In this document: positions 18,218 through 26,997 of the stretch, in pieces
How the letters are laid out: each line of letters opens with the position of its first letter
How positions within the stretch are numbered: position 1 is the first letter of the stretch
Source: Slackia equolifaciens
GTDB lineage: Bacteria; Actinomycetota; Coriobacteriia; Coriobacteriales; Eggerthellaceae
Assembly (NCBI RefSeq): GCF_003725995.1
Contig: NZ_QIBX01000001.1
Location: 248,001 to 312,000 of the forward strand
DNA: 64,000 bases
Direction of reading: 5' to 3'
Made by a program: the position numbers and the translations under genes
The notes under the pieces: generated by a model
The model's input: the letters and a program-made list of their open reading frames with translations, nothing else
What the model was told of the DNA's origin: nothing
Database searches by the model: none

Positions 18218-19417
18218 ATGCCAGACAGCAAAACCGCACCCCACGAATCCCCCGCAACACGCATCGGAAGAGTCATCGTCCGCTCGCGACGCACCGCGGG
18301 CCTCACGCAAGAGGCGCTTGCAAGCCACCTTGGGGTGACCAAGGCGGCCGTTTCCAAGTGGGAGCTTGGCCAAAGCGCACCCGACATAGCGATCATCCCC
18401 CACATTGCCGCATACTTCGGCATCACCTGCGATGAACTGCTCGGATATACTGAACAGCTAGACGAGGAGGAACGCAATCGCACAATAATGGAGCTTTTAG
18501 CCGCCCTCGAGTCTGACTTTGAGGCGGGGTTCGACGCTTGCAAACGCACGGAGCGTGCCCATTGGCGCGATTGGCCCCTACTCTGCCAAATGAGCGCGGC
18601 ACTGTTGAATCGCGCACTGTATCACCCCGATCATTTCACCGAAGTCACAGATTACATAGAAGGCGTATTCGAACGCATAGAGGACGAATGCGATGATCCC
18701 TCTCGCACGCGCGTGGCACGCATGATGCGCGCAACCGTTCTTATGAACTCTAACCAACCAGACCGCATTGAGGAATGCATCCAGCTCCTTGAATCGCTTT
18801 GGGCAGAGGACGCCGTTACGATACCCTCGCTTCTAGCAACCGCCTACGATCAGGCAGGACGCAACGACGAAGCTGCCGCCTTGAGGCAGCGCATCGTGTA
18901 CATCTCGGGCACAAACGCCGCAAATGAATGCATAGCCCAGCTGAAATACCACGAAGACAATCCGCAGCGGATACGAGCCCTTTCTCGCGCGGCACGCGAC
19001 ATCACGGATGCGTTGCAGCTTGACGCGATAAGCCCTATGTTCTCCATTTCCCAATTCGCCCGCATATCTACCGCCCTGAAGAATGCCGGAGAGGTCGAGG
19101 ATGCGCTTGAAGCCGTGGAACGCCTGTGTGTGCTGCTCAACGGCAACGGCGATACCGATGCCTCGATTTGCGCCGTTTCCCCTTTAGGCGGCGGGTTGTT
19201 CGACGCCCTGAAAGACGAGTTGAACTCAGGCGCCGAGTTTGCCGACCAGATAGGCGGCGTAGGCGCTGACATGCTGAAAAACAGCATCATTGCTACCGTA
19301 GTTGCGGGCGCACATTGGGATGATTGCCTTGACGACCCTCGCTATCAAGCGCTTTTAGCGCTGCGCGACGAAAGCTATGACGCAGCCGCCCATTGGGCGC
19401 AGCAAGAGCAGGCGTAA
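18218..19417 (+). CDS. XRE-family regulator with helical-repeat (TPR-like) C-terminus
   Basis: 399 residues. Residues about 14-70 form a Cro/CI-type helix-turn-helix (SRRTAGLTQEALASHLGVTKAA, ending SKWELGQSAPD and a DELLGY tail). The remaining 300 residues are helical, with TPR-like spacing as in the Rgg/PlcR-type or coriobacterial XRE-TPR regulators that read peptide or protein signals. GGAGCC lies five bases before the ATG. It is divergent from the DUF4143 ATPase across the three-palindrome array, so autoregulation plus control of the ATPase is the simplest model (inference). Confidence 0.88.
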   Translation: MPDSKTAPHESPATRIGRVIVRSRRTAGLTQEALASHLGVTKAAVSKWELGQSAPDIAIIPHIAAYFGITCDELLGYTEQLDEEERNRTIMELLAALESDFEAGFDACKRTERAHWRDWPLLCQMSAALLNRALYHPDHFTEVTDYIEGVFERIEDECDDPSRTRVARMMRATVLMNSNQPDRIEECIQLLESLWAEDAVTIPSLLATAYDQAGRNDEAAALRQRIVYISGTNAANECIAQLKYHEDNPQRIRALSRAARDITDALQLDAISPMFSISQFARISTALKNAGEVEDALEAVERLCVLLNGNGDTDASICAVSPLGGGLFDALKDELNSGAEFADQIGGVGADMLKNSIIATVVAGAHWDDCLDDPRYQALLALRDESYDAAAHWAQQEQA

Positions 19418-19460
19418 CAAATAGGCAGGACCCTCCTGGAGGAACGGGGCAACCGCGATA

Positions 19461-19490
19461 CCTATCGAATGCGACGCCCTATTCGATAGG
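19461..19490 (+). terminator. Perfect ten-base stem-loop after the XRE gene
   Basis: CCTATCGAAT and ATTCGATAGG flank a ten-base loop 44 bases after the stop; CTCCCCCTTT follows. A terminator is likeliest, though the T-tract is weak. Confidence 0.6.
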
Positions 19491-19558
19491 CTCCCCCTTT
19501 CCTCCAGGCCCATTCCTTTCTCCCCTATTTTCATGCCACATTCGCTTTAATCATCTTT

Positions 19559-19581
19559 AATTTAATGTAAAACATTAAATT
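19559..19581. promoter_or_regulatory. Palindromic operator candidate upstream of DUF2975 module 1
   Basis: AATTTAATGT and ACATTAAATT are perfect ten-base inverted arms around AAA, ending five bases before the -35 element at 19586. It lies in a sharply AT-rich island of otherwise GC-rich DNA, so it may bind the small Cro-like regulator of the module. Confidence 0.55.
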
Positions 19582-19585
19582 CTTA

Positions 19586-19614
19586 TTGCATAAGTTTAAT
19601 TGCATAGTTATAGT
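19586..19614 (+). promoter_or_regulatory. Sigma-70-like promoter for DUF2975 module 1
   Basis: TTGCAT (19586-19591), a 17-base spacer and TATAGT (19609-19614). Transcription would begin near 19621, giving a leader of about 115 bases that includes the stretch duplicated at 25756. ATTGCATA occurs twice at 14-base spacing in this region. Confidence 0.6.
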
Positions 19615-19647
19615 GTAAATAGCACGATGCCTAGGCAGCACGCACGA

Positions 19648-19753
19648 GCTCAGTTTGCGCACTGGATTTCAAGCCCTCTCACTTGCCCGCGGGAATAAAA
19701 AGCCTTCGGGCAAACTATGAAGGAAAGAAGGCCGCAATGCCCAATTTACGCGA
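19648..19753 (+). repeat. Duplicated leader, copy 1
   Basis: About 106 bases that recur at 25756-25860 with three or so differences. Inside, TTGCCCG (about 19682) and CGGGCAA can pair across an A-rich loop, giving a leader stem-loop ahead of the ribosome binding site. The identity ends a few codons into the membrane protein gene. Confidence 0.8.
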
Positions 19754-20282
19754 TAAAACCCTCAACCATATGGCCACCCTCTGTCGCATCATGTCCATCT
19801 TATTCATTTTCGTCTCAATCATTTGCGCCCTTGCTTTCTTTATTGGCGTCATACTGTTTGCCGCAGGCGCGTTCGGTTACGAATTTCTCACGACTAATGG
19901 CGGGTGGAACCCGAGCGAACCTGGCTTCTCCCAACGCGAACTTGTTACCGAAGGCGTCACGTTTTCCCTATTCTCAGCGCTTGCACTCACGTCCTACCTC
20001 ATCGCGTTTAAAATGTTCCGGTCCATCGCGAAAACGCGTCATCCGTTCGAACGGGCACGCGCCCGTGAGCTCAAAGGCATCGCCTGGGTAAACATCGCTT
20101 GCGCCATCTTGCCCGCCATTGCCGCCGCTGTTGTATCTACCCTGGGATTCGGAAACCCATATATACCCGAGGATTTTGGTATAGACTACGACACTCTTTT
20201 TAATGCCATCATCCTTATTACGTTCGCCTACATTTTTGACTACGGCTGCATACTTCAGCAGCAAGATGACGAACTGCTGTAA
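19737..20282 (+). CDS. DUF2975 membrane protein (module 1)
   Basis: 181 residues with four hydrophobic segments, near residues 15-45, 75-95, 118-140 and 155-172, fitting DUF2975 (YoaS-like) proteins. These characteristically pair with a small Cro/CI regulator, as found in the next gene. Function is unknown. The start at 19737 (MPNLRDKT) follows GAAGG; an earlier in-frame start would extend into the leader shared with copy 2. The last residues (LQQQDDELL) are the same as in the second copy although the body of the protein is unrelated at the sequence level. Confidence 0.8.
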   Translation: MPNLRDKTLNHMATLCRIMSILFIFVSIICALAFFIGVILFAAGAFGYEFLTTNGGWNPSEPGFSQRELVTEGVTFSLFSALALTSYLIAFKMFRSIAKTRHPFERARARELKGIAWVNIACAILPAIAAAVVSTLGFGNPYIPEDFGIDYDTLFNAIILITFAYIFDYGCILQQQDDELL

Positions 20283-20448
20283 GCGCCTTGAATGCAATGG
20301 ATCCGCGTTGCGAATTGCTACAATACCGGAACAGCAAATCGCTTCGCTTGCAGCGAGATAGTCCGCCCAAGCGAGCGGCATCGCAATCGCATGGACATCC
20401 ATCTTTAGGCGCATCGCACCTGCGCAATGGCTCAGATAGGAGGCGGGC

Positions 20449-20664
20449 ATGATAGTACTTCGGCTCGATCGCATGCTCGCCGATCGCAAAATGTCGCTCA
20501 ACGAACTGTCCGAGCACGTGGGGGTGTCCAACGTGAACCTCTCCCGCATCAAAACCGGGAAGGTGAGCGGCGTGAGATTCTCCACCCTCAACGCCATTTG
20601 CAAGGCGCTCGACTGCCAACCGGGAGACATTCTGGAATACATCCCCGACCCAGAAGACGAATAA
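20449..20664 (+). CDS. Small Cro/CI-type (YozG-like) regulator, copy 1
   Basis: 71 residues, essentially one helix-turn-helix domain: RLDRMLADRKMSLNELSEHV, then GVSNVNLSRIKTGKVSGVRF, then CKALDCQPGDILEY. TAGGAGG precedes the ATG. Small regulators of this group travel with DUF2975 proteins. Copy 2 (26633-26848) differs by a single residue (Ala/Val in LADRK/LVDRK). Confidence 0.9.
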   Translation: MIVLRLDRMLADRKMSLNELSEHVGVSNVNLSRIKTGKVSGVRFSTLNAICKALDCQPGDILEYIPDPEDE

Positions 20665-20813
20665 CCCGCCCATCGATTTCCCGCCGACGGGCCCGCCACT
20701 CCAAGCATGCCCGTCATCCATTCCTCATCCTGCAGCCAAGACCTTTTTTGCCACCTTTCGGTTGGCCTGGACGCTATACTTGCAGCAACGCAACGTCGTC
20801 GAAGGAGCGCGCC

Positions 20814-21602
20814 ATGAAGCTTGCCGTAATCAACCCCGTCGTCAACCTTCCACAGAACGTGTCCGATGCGATGAAGCCATACTTGGCCTCGCTCACCCGC
20901 ACCGATACCGAAATCGAATATGTAACGCTCAAGCACGGTTTTCCCTCGGTTGAATCCGAGATGCAGGGCATGTTCAACGGCACCGAAATCGTGCGCGAGG
21001 CGCTCGCCGCAGCCCAGCGCGGCGCAGACGGCATCTTCGTGAACTGCTTCGACGACCCTGGCGTGCAGGCGCTACGCGAGATGATTGAAGTACCCGTGTT
21101 TGGAGGGTACGTGCCCTCGGTGCTCACGGCGCTTTCGCTGGGCGGACGCATCGGCATTATCACCACCGATTACGATGGCATCGCCAATGAAGAACGCAAA
21201 GCACGCACCGAAGGCTTCGACGGCAAGATTGCCGCCATCATCCCTGCCGACATGATGGTAGGTGAGGTGTTTGGCGGCGACGGCGTGGACGAGCGCCTGG
21301 CAGATGTTTGTTCACAGATGCACGATGAGTACCGCATCAACACCGTGATCTTGGGCTGCACCGGCATGCAGCGGGCAGTTGCAAAGCTGCGCAAACGTCT
21401 GGCTGACGCCCACTACCCCGTCACCGTGGTGGAGCCCTTGGCGGCCGGCGTCACCCATCTGGAGCGCATGGTAACGCTCGGCATGACCAACTCCCTCCAC
21501 ATCGGCATCACTCTCGAAGGGCTTGTTGATCAAAACGCACGCCCGCAACATCTATCGAAAGCTCGGAGCATCAAGCAAGCAGGAGGCGCTCGCCGCGCTT
21601 GA
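20814..21602 (+). CDS. Aspartate/glutamate/hydantoin racemase-family protein, copy 1 with foreign C-terminal tail
   Basis: 262 residues, of which the first 239 are the same as copy 2. Members interconvert stereoisomers of Asp, Glu or hydantoins through two cysteines; here these are in FVNCFDDPG and ILGCTGMQ. The true end should be at EGLVD, where copy 2 has its stop. In copy 1 the stop codon is missing and the frame runs 23 residues into the remnant of a LuxR gene in another frame (QNARPQHLSK...). The active-site part is intact, so it may still work. Start ATG follows GAAGGAGCG. Confidence 0.88.
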   Translation: MKLAVINPVVNLPQNVSDAMKPYLASLTRTDTEIEYVTLKHGFPSVESEMQGMFNGTEIVREALAAAQRGADGIFVNCFDDPGVQALREMIEVPVFGGYVPSVLTALSLGGRIGIITTDYDGIANEERKARTEGFDGKIAAIIPADMMVGEVFGGDGVDERLADVCSQMHDEYRINTVILGCTGMQRAVAKLRKRLADAHYPVTVVEPLAAGVTHLERMVTLGMTNSLHIGITLEGLVDQNARPQHLSKARSIKQAGGARRA

Positions 21603-21615
21603 AGCCCTGCTGTAA
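21529..21615 (+). pseudogene. Remnant of a LuxR-family gene (last 28 codons)
   Basis: In a frame offset from the racemase, 21529-21615 reads I-KTHARNIYRKLG-ASSKQEALAALEALL and stop, the typical recognition-helix end of a LuxR protein. Everything upstream has been replaced by racemase sequence; the join lies at GTTGAT/CAAAACG. It is clear evidence of a deletion or recombination junction at the edge of the duplicated module. Confidence 0.85.
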
Positions 21616-21679
21616 GAAGCGCAACCCCGTTTGCCACCCTGAGCTCCGTGCACATCGCCTCCCCTCCCTGGCGATGCAG

Positions 21680-21715
21680 AAAGGCCGCCGACGATTTCGA
21701 CGGCCTTTCTTTTTG
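21680..21715 (+). terminator. Rho-independent terminator, module 1
   Basis: AAAGGCCG and CGGCCTTT pair around CCGACGATTTCGA and are followed by CTTTTTG. The neighbouring sequence (CACATCGCC...TGCTTGCATGTTATTCGCGC) recurs around the terminator at 25704-25739. Confidence 0.85.
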
Positions 21716-21839
21716 CTTGCATGTTATTCGCGCATCGCGCATCCGGACCGACATCCATCATGGGCGCTTCTCAGCTTCCATTCAGACGCGCATCTGCAAC
21801 GATTTTAGCCAGTCGCCAGCGGAGTGGGCGCATGCAACA

Positions 21840-23432
21840 TCATTCGCCTCCTCCGCGTTTTCCAAACTGTTCAACGCATTCGAACAGCCCTTCTCGCGAA
21901 TGCACGTCAAGCTTACGGTAAATGGCCTTCGTGTGCGCCTTGATGGTGTTTTCCGAAAGCACCAGGCTTTCGGCGATGGACGCAATGGTGCGGCCGCGCA
22001 CAAGCTCCGCTAACACCTCCCGCTCTCGGCCGGAAAGCCCGTACGCATCGCCCACTCGATCGCATAAGGCAGAGAACAAATCGGGCTCCGAGAAGGCATG
22101 CGGCCCAACGGAACCCTCGCCCATCTCGGCGCTATCAATTGCCCCATCTGACACGTGTGCCATATCAAGAAACTCGAAGGAGTATTCATCCTCATGGAAG
22201 CTGTTGATGCGGAAGAGGCTGTACGACTTACCATGCAAAAGCGCAAACCCCGTAAACAATATGCAATACGTCACCGCCAGCACCGCAATCGCGGCAGCGC
22301 TTTCTCCCACAAGACCGTCGAGCTTACCAAGGAAGGCACCCGCCAAAAGGCCACCCACATTGGCAAGCATGGCGCATGAAAACAGTCGCACCGGATTTGC
22401 GTCGGTGGTAGCAACGATGGGCCCTAATGCAAGGTAAACCATGGCAAGAAAAAGGTAATAGCCTGAATACAAGAGCGAAGGAACAAGCACAAGACTCTCG
22501 TCGCCTCCCAAAAGATGCACGATCATTGCCGCCGACATGAAAAACAGCACGAAGCTAGGAACAAGCAGAAGCCCGCGCGCCTCGGCCGCCATCTCAAGCA
22601 GCGCAACCGCCACTATGACAAACACCGTCACCGCCAGCACGCACGACCAATCACCCGCATTCGCGAGCACTGCCTGCACGTCTCCCGCGCCACGCAAGTA
22701 GTTGTACGGAATCGAATATACCGCGATGCACACCAAAAGCAGCAAAGGCGATTTGCGCACATGCGTCTCACCGCGCACGCCCCACGACTGGCGAGACGCC
22801 TCAAGCAGCCAGCATGAACGGAACAGGCATGTCACCGCTCCCGCCAAGAACAGAAAGAACGTCGCATCGGAGATACCGCGCGGAAGACTGGCCTCCACCA
22901 TGTAGAGCGCAACCGAAACCGACACCGCAACCAACGTCACAAACAGCTGCTCGCCCTTGGGATTGAGATAGCGGTACACCTCGCCCCACGCAACGATGAA
23001 CGGCGTAGTCCCGCATGCGATAAGCACATTGCCCCCGTAAATGGCCGCTTCAAAAATACCGCCTGCAGTGTATCCCACCACAAGCAACGCCGCACCTGCG
23101 CACAAGCATGCCGCGGCGCCATACAGGACATACCGGCACGCAAGAAGCGAGCCTATGCGCCGCGCCCCTAAGAACAACGCCAGAAATACCGCAAACGTCA
23201 CAATGGAGTTCACCAACCAGGCATCCCCGGAGGCAGCAGCACTGCCGCCGCCAAACACCGTATCGCCAAACGTAATACAGTGCAGCGCCGCCCATTGGAG
23301 CGCCATGCCGGCCGTGGCAAGAAGAATGCCCTTGATGCGGTTCATGCTGTAGTGCGTCGCGTTTGCCTCGCCGTCCAGCTGAAGCGAACGACTGTATGCG
23401 ACGGAACCGTCGTCGCCCTCCCTATATCCCAT
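21840..23432 (-). CDS. LuxR-family regulator with 12-helix membrane domain
   Basis: 530 residues. After a short cytoplasmic start there are about twelve hydrophobic helices (residues about 35-420), then a Glu/Ser-rich linker and a C-terminal LuxR helix-turn-helix (YGLSGREREVLAELVRG, then SENTIKAHTKAIYRKLDV). This MFS-like sensor plus GerE layout is typical of Eggerthellaceae and usually lies next to a flavoprotein or molybdoenzyme gene. GAGGAGG stands eight bases before the ATG. It is divergent from the flavoprotein at 23661, its likely target. Confidence 0.92.
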   Translation of the reverse strand: MGYREGDDGSVAYSRSLQLDGEANATHYSMNRIKGILLATAGMALQWAALHCITFGDTVFGGGSAAASGDAWLVNSIVTFAVFLALFLGARRIGSLLACRYVLYGAAACLCAGAALLVVGYTAGGIFEAAIYGGNVLIACGTTPFIVAWGEVYRYLNPKGEQLFVTLVAVSVSVALYMVEASLPRGISDATFFLFLAGAVTCLFRSCWLLEASRQSWGVRGETHVRKSPLLLLVCIAVYSIPYNYLRGAGDVQAVLANAGDWSCVLAVTVFVIVAVALLEMAAEARGLLLVPSFVLFFMSAAMIVHLLGGDESLVLVPSLLYSGYYLFLAMVYLALGPIVATTDANPVRLFSCAMLANVGGLLAGAFLGKLDGLVGESAAAIAVLAVTYCILFTGFALLHGKSYSLFRINSFHEDEYSFEFLDMAHVSDGAIDSAEMGEGSVGPHAFSEPDLFSALCDRVGDAYGLSGREREVLAELVRGRTIASIAESLVLSENTIKAHTKAIYRKLDVHSREGLFECVEQFGKRGGGE

Positions 23433-23660
23433 CCGCGCTTCCCTCCTCTTCGCGCTTGATGCTTGATAATCTATTGTCCTTTATGCTCCATTCTTTCGCA
23501 AGAAACGCACCTCTGCCCTCACCCGTTACGGGTAATTATTGGGTCACCTGCGGCATTTCTACCTTCTGCGGGTAATAGACCGAAGGCATTCGGCCCCTTA
23601 CGATGACTTTAGGAAACGCGCCGCACAGGGCGGACGCATTCCGCGAACAAGGAGGGAACC

Positions 23661-25628
23661 ATGGATATCACGAGGCGCAATTTCTTGGGCATCGCAGGAG
23701 CAACGGGCATCGCCGCCGCAGCAGCAGGAGCGGGGCTGGTGGGCTGTGCGCCCGCATCCCAAAGCTCGAGCTCAAATTCAGAAAGCCAGGAGGGGTCCTC
23801 GCAGTCTGTCACGCGCAACGTTGTAGCCACTTACACCTGCGATATCTGCATCTGTGGAGCCGGCAACTCCGGGCTTTCCGCAGCCGTAGAGGCCGCGCAG
23901 CAGGGGCTTGGCGTTGTGGTTCTGGAAAAACACGGCGGCACGGGCGGCGGCGGCATTGGCACCGAAGGCGTGTTTGCCGTCAATTCCACCATGCAGCAAG
24001 AAGCGGGCATTCAAATTGAGCCGGCTGAAATCATTTCCACTGAAATGAATTACTCCCACAACCGTGCTAATGGCCTGAAATGGCTCGACCTGGTGCAGGC
24101 ATCGGGCGAGAACATCACGTGGCTCAAGGAGTGCGGCGTCAACTTCACTGGCGTAGTTGACGATTATCATGGCGGGCAGTTTGAGACGTTCCACTGGTTC
24201 GGCGAAAACCGCGCCCACGACGACTTCTCCCCCGCAATGACTCAAACCGCCAAAGACGCAGGCGTTCAGTTCCTCATGAACTGCCCAGCCACCGATCTTA
24301 TTCAGGATGAGAGCGGCGCCATTACCGGCGTGTACGCGCAGAAGCTCAACGGCGACTACGTTCAGGTGAATGCCAAAGCCGTAGTGCTTGCCACGGGCGG
24401 CTTTGCCAACAACGACGAATACCTGCAAGAGGGCGGCTTTTCTGACACCACCAACGTCAAGCGCTTCCTGTACGGCTACGACGGCGACGGCGTGCGCATG
24501 GCTATGGAGGCAGGCGGCGCGAGCAATATTCCCCGCATGTCCGGCCTGATGCAGCTTACCGTATCGGGCGCACCGGGCGGCGAGTACGGCACGTTCGGCC
24601 GCGGCGACGGTCTGGTTGTGGCCGGCCATAACGCCGCTTCCATGTGGATCAACGAGGACGGCGAGCGCTTCTGCGCCGAATCGGCCGGTGTTGAGAACTG
24701 GATGGCCGACATGATTCCTTCGCTCATGCACCAGAAGCTCTATTCCATTTATGACGCCAAGATTTTCAAGGACGCCTACGACGGCATGATTGCGCCGCGC
24801 ATCGACTGGGAAGCCACCCAGGAAGAGCTTCAGCAACGCATCGACGAGAATCCCTACAACGACTTCTTCAGCGCCGACACGCTGGAAGAGCTTGCGCAGA
24901 AGGCATGCGATGCGCTTGAGCTCGATTACGATACCGTGATTGAGTCCATCAATACGTACAACGACATGTGCGATGCGGGCGACGACGCATACTTTGGCAA
25001 ACCCGCCGAGTACATGCAGAAGCTTGAGAACCCTCCGTTCTACTTCTGCTACATGCCCCAGGCATGCATGGTCACCTTCGGCGGCATTCGCACCAACCGC
25101 AAGATGGAGGTTGTGGACAAAACCGGCAAGGCTATTCCCGGCCTTTACTCCGCCGGCGTGGATTCGGCCGATTTGTGGCCCAATATCTACACCATCAACG
25201 TACCCGGCGGCACCAACGCGAACAACATCAACTCGGGCCGCTTTGCCAGCAAATTCGCAGCTGAGTACATTGGCACGGAGAAGGTCGGCAGCGTTTCTTC
25301 CGAGGGCGATACCAGCGAGTCGGTGCCCGATACCTCTTGGAGCATGCCTGAAGGCGAGCTGAAAGACGGCACGTACACCGACACCCAGTTCGGCATGTTC
25401 AGCGACATCACCGTGACCGTGACCATCTCCGGCGGCAAGATTACCGAGATCACGCAGGAAAACGAACTGGAGACTTCCTACGTAGGCGTCGCCGCCATGG
25501 AAAACACCCTGATTCCTGCCGTAATCGAAGCGCAAACCCCCGCCGTCGATACGGTAGCCGGTGCCACTCGCACCTCTGACGCCTTCCGCACCGCGGTGCA
25601 GAATTGCTGCGAGCAGGCCGCTTCGTAG
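23661..25628 (+). CDS. Tat-exported FAD/FMN flavoprotein reductase (fumarate/urocanate reductase family)
   Basis: 655 residues. Tat signal with TRRNFLG (residues 4-10) and a lipobox LVGC giving Cys29, so probably a lipoprotein outside the membrane. The FAD_binding_2 domain starts with the Rossmann motif ICICGAGNSGLSAA. The substrate-domain end GLYSAGVDSADLWPN is the flavoprotein signature. A C-terminal FMN-binding domain follows (about 565-655) with the flavinylation-type motif AGATRTS. Such enzymes take electrons at the cell surface to reduce an organic acceptor (acrylates, aromatic or dietary compounds); the acceptor here is unknown. It is regulated, by inference, by the divergent LuxR. The ribosome binding site is AAGGAGGG. 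Confidence 0.93.
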   Translation: MDITRRNFLGIAGATGIAAAAAGAGLVGCAPASQSSSSNSESQEGSSQSVTRNVVATYTCDICICGAGNSGLSAAVEAAQQGLGVVVLEKHGGTGGGGIGTEGVFAVNSTMQQEAGIQIEPAEIISTEMNYSHNRANGLKWLDLVQASGENITWLKECGVNFTGVVDDYHGGQFETFHWFGENRAHDDFSPAMTQTAKDAGVQFLMNCPATDLIQDESGAITGVYAQKLNGDYVQVNAKAVVLATGGFANNDEYLQEGGFSDTTNVKRFLYGYDGDGVRMAMEAGGASNIPRMSGLMQLTVSGAPGGEYGTFGRGDGLVVAGHNAASMWINEDGERFCAESAGVENWMADMIPSLMHQKLYSIYDAKIFKDAYDGMIAPRIDWEATQEELQQRIDENPYNDFFSADTLEELAQKACDALELDYDTVIESINTYNDMCDAGDDAYFGKPAEYMQKLENPPFYFCYMPQACMVTFGGIRTNRKMEVVDKTGKAIPGLYSAGVDSADLWPNIYTINVPGGTNANNINSGRFASKFAAEYIGTEKVGSVSSEGDTSESVPDTSWSMPEGELKDGTYTDTQFGMFSDITVTVTISGGKITEITQENELETSYVGVAAMENTLIPAVIEAQTPAVDTVAGATRTSDAFRTAVQNCCEQAAS

Positions 25629-25703
25629 GCACGGCATTCAGGACGCAACTCCATCTGTCACCTTGGAATCCGAGCACATCGCCGCCCCTCCCTGGCGATG
25701 CAG

Positions 25704-25739
25704 GAAGGCCGCCGATTGATTTCGGCAGCCTTCCTTTTG
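25704..25739 (+). terminator. Rho-independent terminator after the flavoprotein
   Basis: GGAAGGC-C-GCCGA and TCGGC-A-GCCTTCC with a TTTTG tail. It and its surroundings are a diverged copy of the terminator block at 21655-21735. Confidence 0.8.
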
Positions 25740-25755
25740 CTTGCATGTTATTCGC

Positions 25756-25860
25756 GCTCAGTTTGCGCACTGGATTTCAAGCCCTCTCACTTGCCCGCGG
25801 CAATAAAAGCCTTCGGGCAAACTACGAAGGAAAGAAGGCCGCAATGCCCAATTTACGCGA
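25756..25860 (+). repeat. Duplicated leader, copy 2
   Basis: Near-identical to 19648-19753, including the TTGCCCG/CGGGCAA stem. It follows directly on the flavoprotein terminator and lacks the AT-rich promoter island present before copy 1. Confidence 0.8.
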
Positions 25861-25888
25861 GAGGCCCTTTCAGGCAATGTTCGCATAG
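25844..25888 (+). pseudogene. Truncated start of a DUF2975 gene (or 14-residue leader peptide)
   Basis: The ribosome binding site, ATG and first codons (MPNLR) match the start of the module 1 membrane protein, but the frame stops after 14 codons (MPNLRERPFQAMFA). The intact, unrelated DUF2975-like gene begins 75 bases later, so this is best read as the scar of a gene replacement. Confidence 0.7.
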
Positions 25889-25963
25889 CGCAGCACGAGC
25901 CGCTTTAATCAAGGTCAAGCCGATCGCTATTGGCATGTGGGGCAAACCGAAAAGGAGACGACG

Positions 25964-26461
25964 ATGGACGCGCTGGACAGACGGGACACAGAAAACCGCA
26001 TCGTCATTCAAAGCCATATGTTTGAAAACGTGGGCTTATTAATGATGATAGCGCTTGCGGTTGTAGCGGTGCTCTGCATCATCCAAATCATTCTTCTCGC
26101 CGCAGGGTCGCCCGCTGGAACGTGGGCAAACGACGCATACTTTTATGGGACGAGCGTCGTGACCTTCCTTCTTTTGATTGTGCCGTTTTATCAGCTTAAA
26201 GCCATGAGTCGCCGTTTTTATGAGCAAAGAACTCCGTTTAAGCCGGAAAACGTGAGGTCGCTTCGCGTCATCGGCATAAGCATCATTGTCCTATCGCTTT
26301 TCTGGGGGCTCGTCGTTCCGGCGATGGACTATCTTTTCGGATTCGCCCTTGGCAACGTGACAAATTCGCTCTGGGTGTGGGCGGGAGTCATGGTGTTGTT
26401 CATCGCGCATGTTTTCAACTACGGCTGTGCCCTTCAGCAGCAAGATGACGAACTGCTGTAA
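25964..26461 (+). CDS. DUF2975-like membrane protein (module 2)
   Basis: 165 residues with four hydrophobic helices at about 22-48, 62-82, 105-127 and 136-155. The layout matches the module 1 protein, but the sequence differs except for the ending LQQQDDELL, where the duplicated DNA begins. AAAAGGAGAC precedes the ATG at 25964. It is followed by the copy 2 Cro-like regulator and racemase. The function is unknown; the pair suggests a membrane sensor or effector with a dedicated regulator. Confidence 0.8.
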   Translation: MDALDRRDTENRIVIQSHMFENVGLLMMIALAVVAVLCIIQIILLAAGSPAGTWANDAYFYGTSVVTFLLLIVPFYQLKAMSRRFYEQRTPFKPENVRSLRVIGISIIVLSLFWGLVVPAMDYLFGFALGNVTNSLWVWAGVMVLFIAHVFNYGCALQQQDDELL

Positions 26462-26632
26462 GCGCTTTGAACGCAATGGATCCGCGTTGCGAATTGCTAC
26501 AATACCGGAACAGCGAATCGCTTCGTTCGCAGCGAAACCCGTTGGCCCGCTCAAACAAGCGACGTCGCAACCGCAGGAATATTCATCTTTCGGTGCATCG
26601 CACCTGCGCAATGGCTCAGATAGGAGGCGGGC

Positions 26633-26848
26633 ATGATAGTACTTCGGCTTGATCGCATGCTCGTCGATCGCAAAATGTCGCTCAACGAACTGTCCGAGCA
26701 CGTGGGGGTGTCCAACGTGAACCTTTCTCGCATCAAAACCGGGAAGGTGAGCGGCGTGAGATTTTCCACCCTCAACGCCATTTGCAAGGCGCTCGACTGC
26801 CAACCGGGAGACATTCTGGAATACATCCCCGACCCAGAAGACGAATAA
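26633..26848 (+). CDS. Small Cro/CI-type (YozG-like) regulator, copy 2
   Basis: 71 residues, one residue different from copy 1; the same TAGGAGG site and start. Identity between copies runs through this gene and on into the racemase gene, so both arose from one recent duplication or have been kept alike by gene conversion. Confidence 0.9.
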   Translation: MIVLRLDRMLVDRKMSLNELSEHVGVSNVNLSRIKTGKVSGVRFSTLNAICKALDCQPGDILEYIPDPEDE

Positions 26849-26997
26849 CCCGCCCATCGATTTCCCGCCGACGGGCCCGCCACTCCAAGCATGCCCGTCA
26901 TCCATTCCTCATCCTGCAGCCAAGACCTTTTTTGCCACCTTTCGGTTGGCCTGGACGCTATACTTGCAGCAACGCAACGTCGTCGAAGGAGCGCGCC

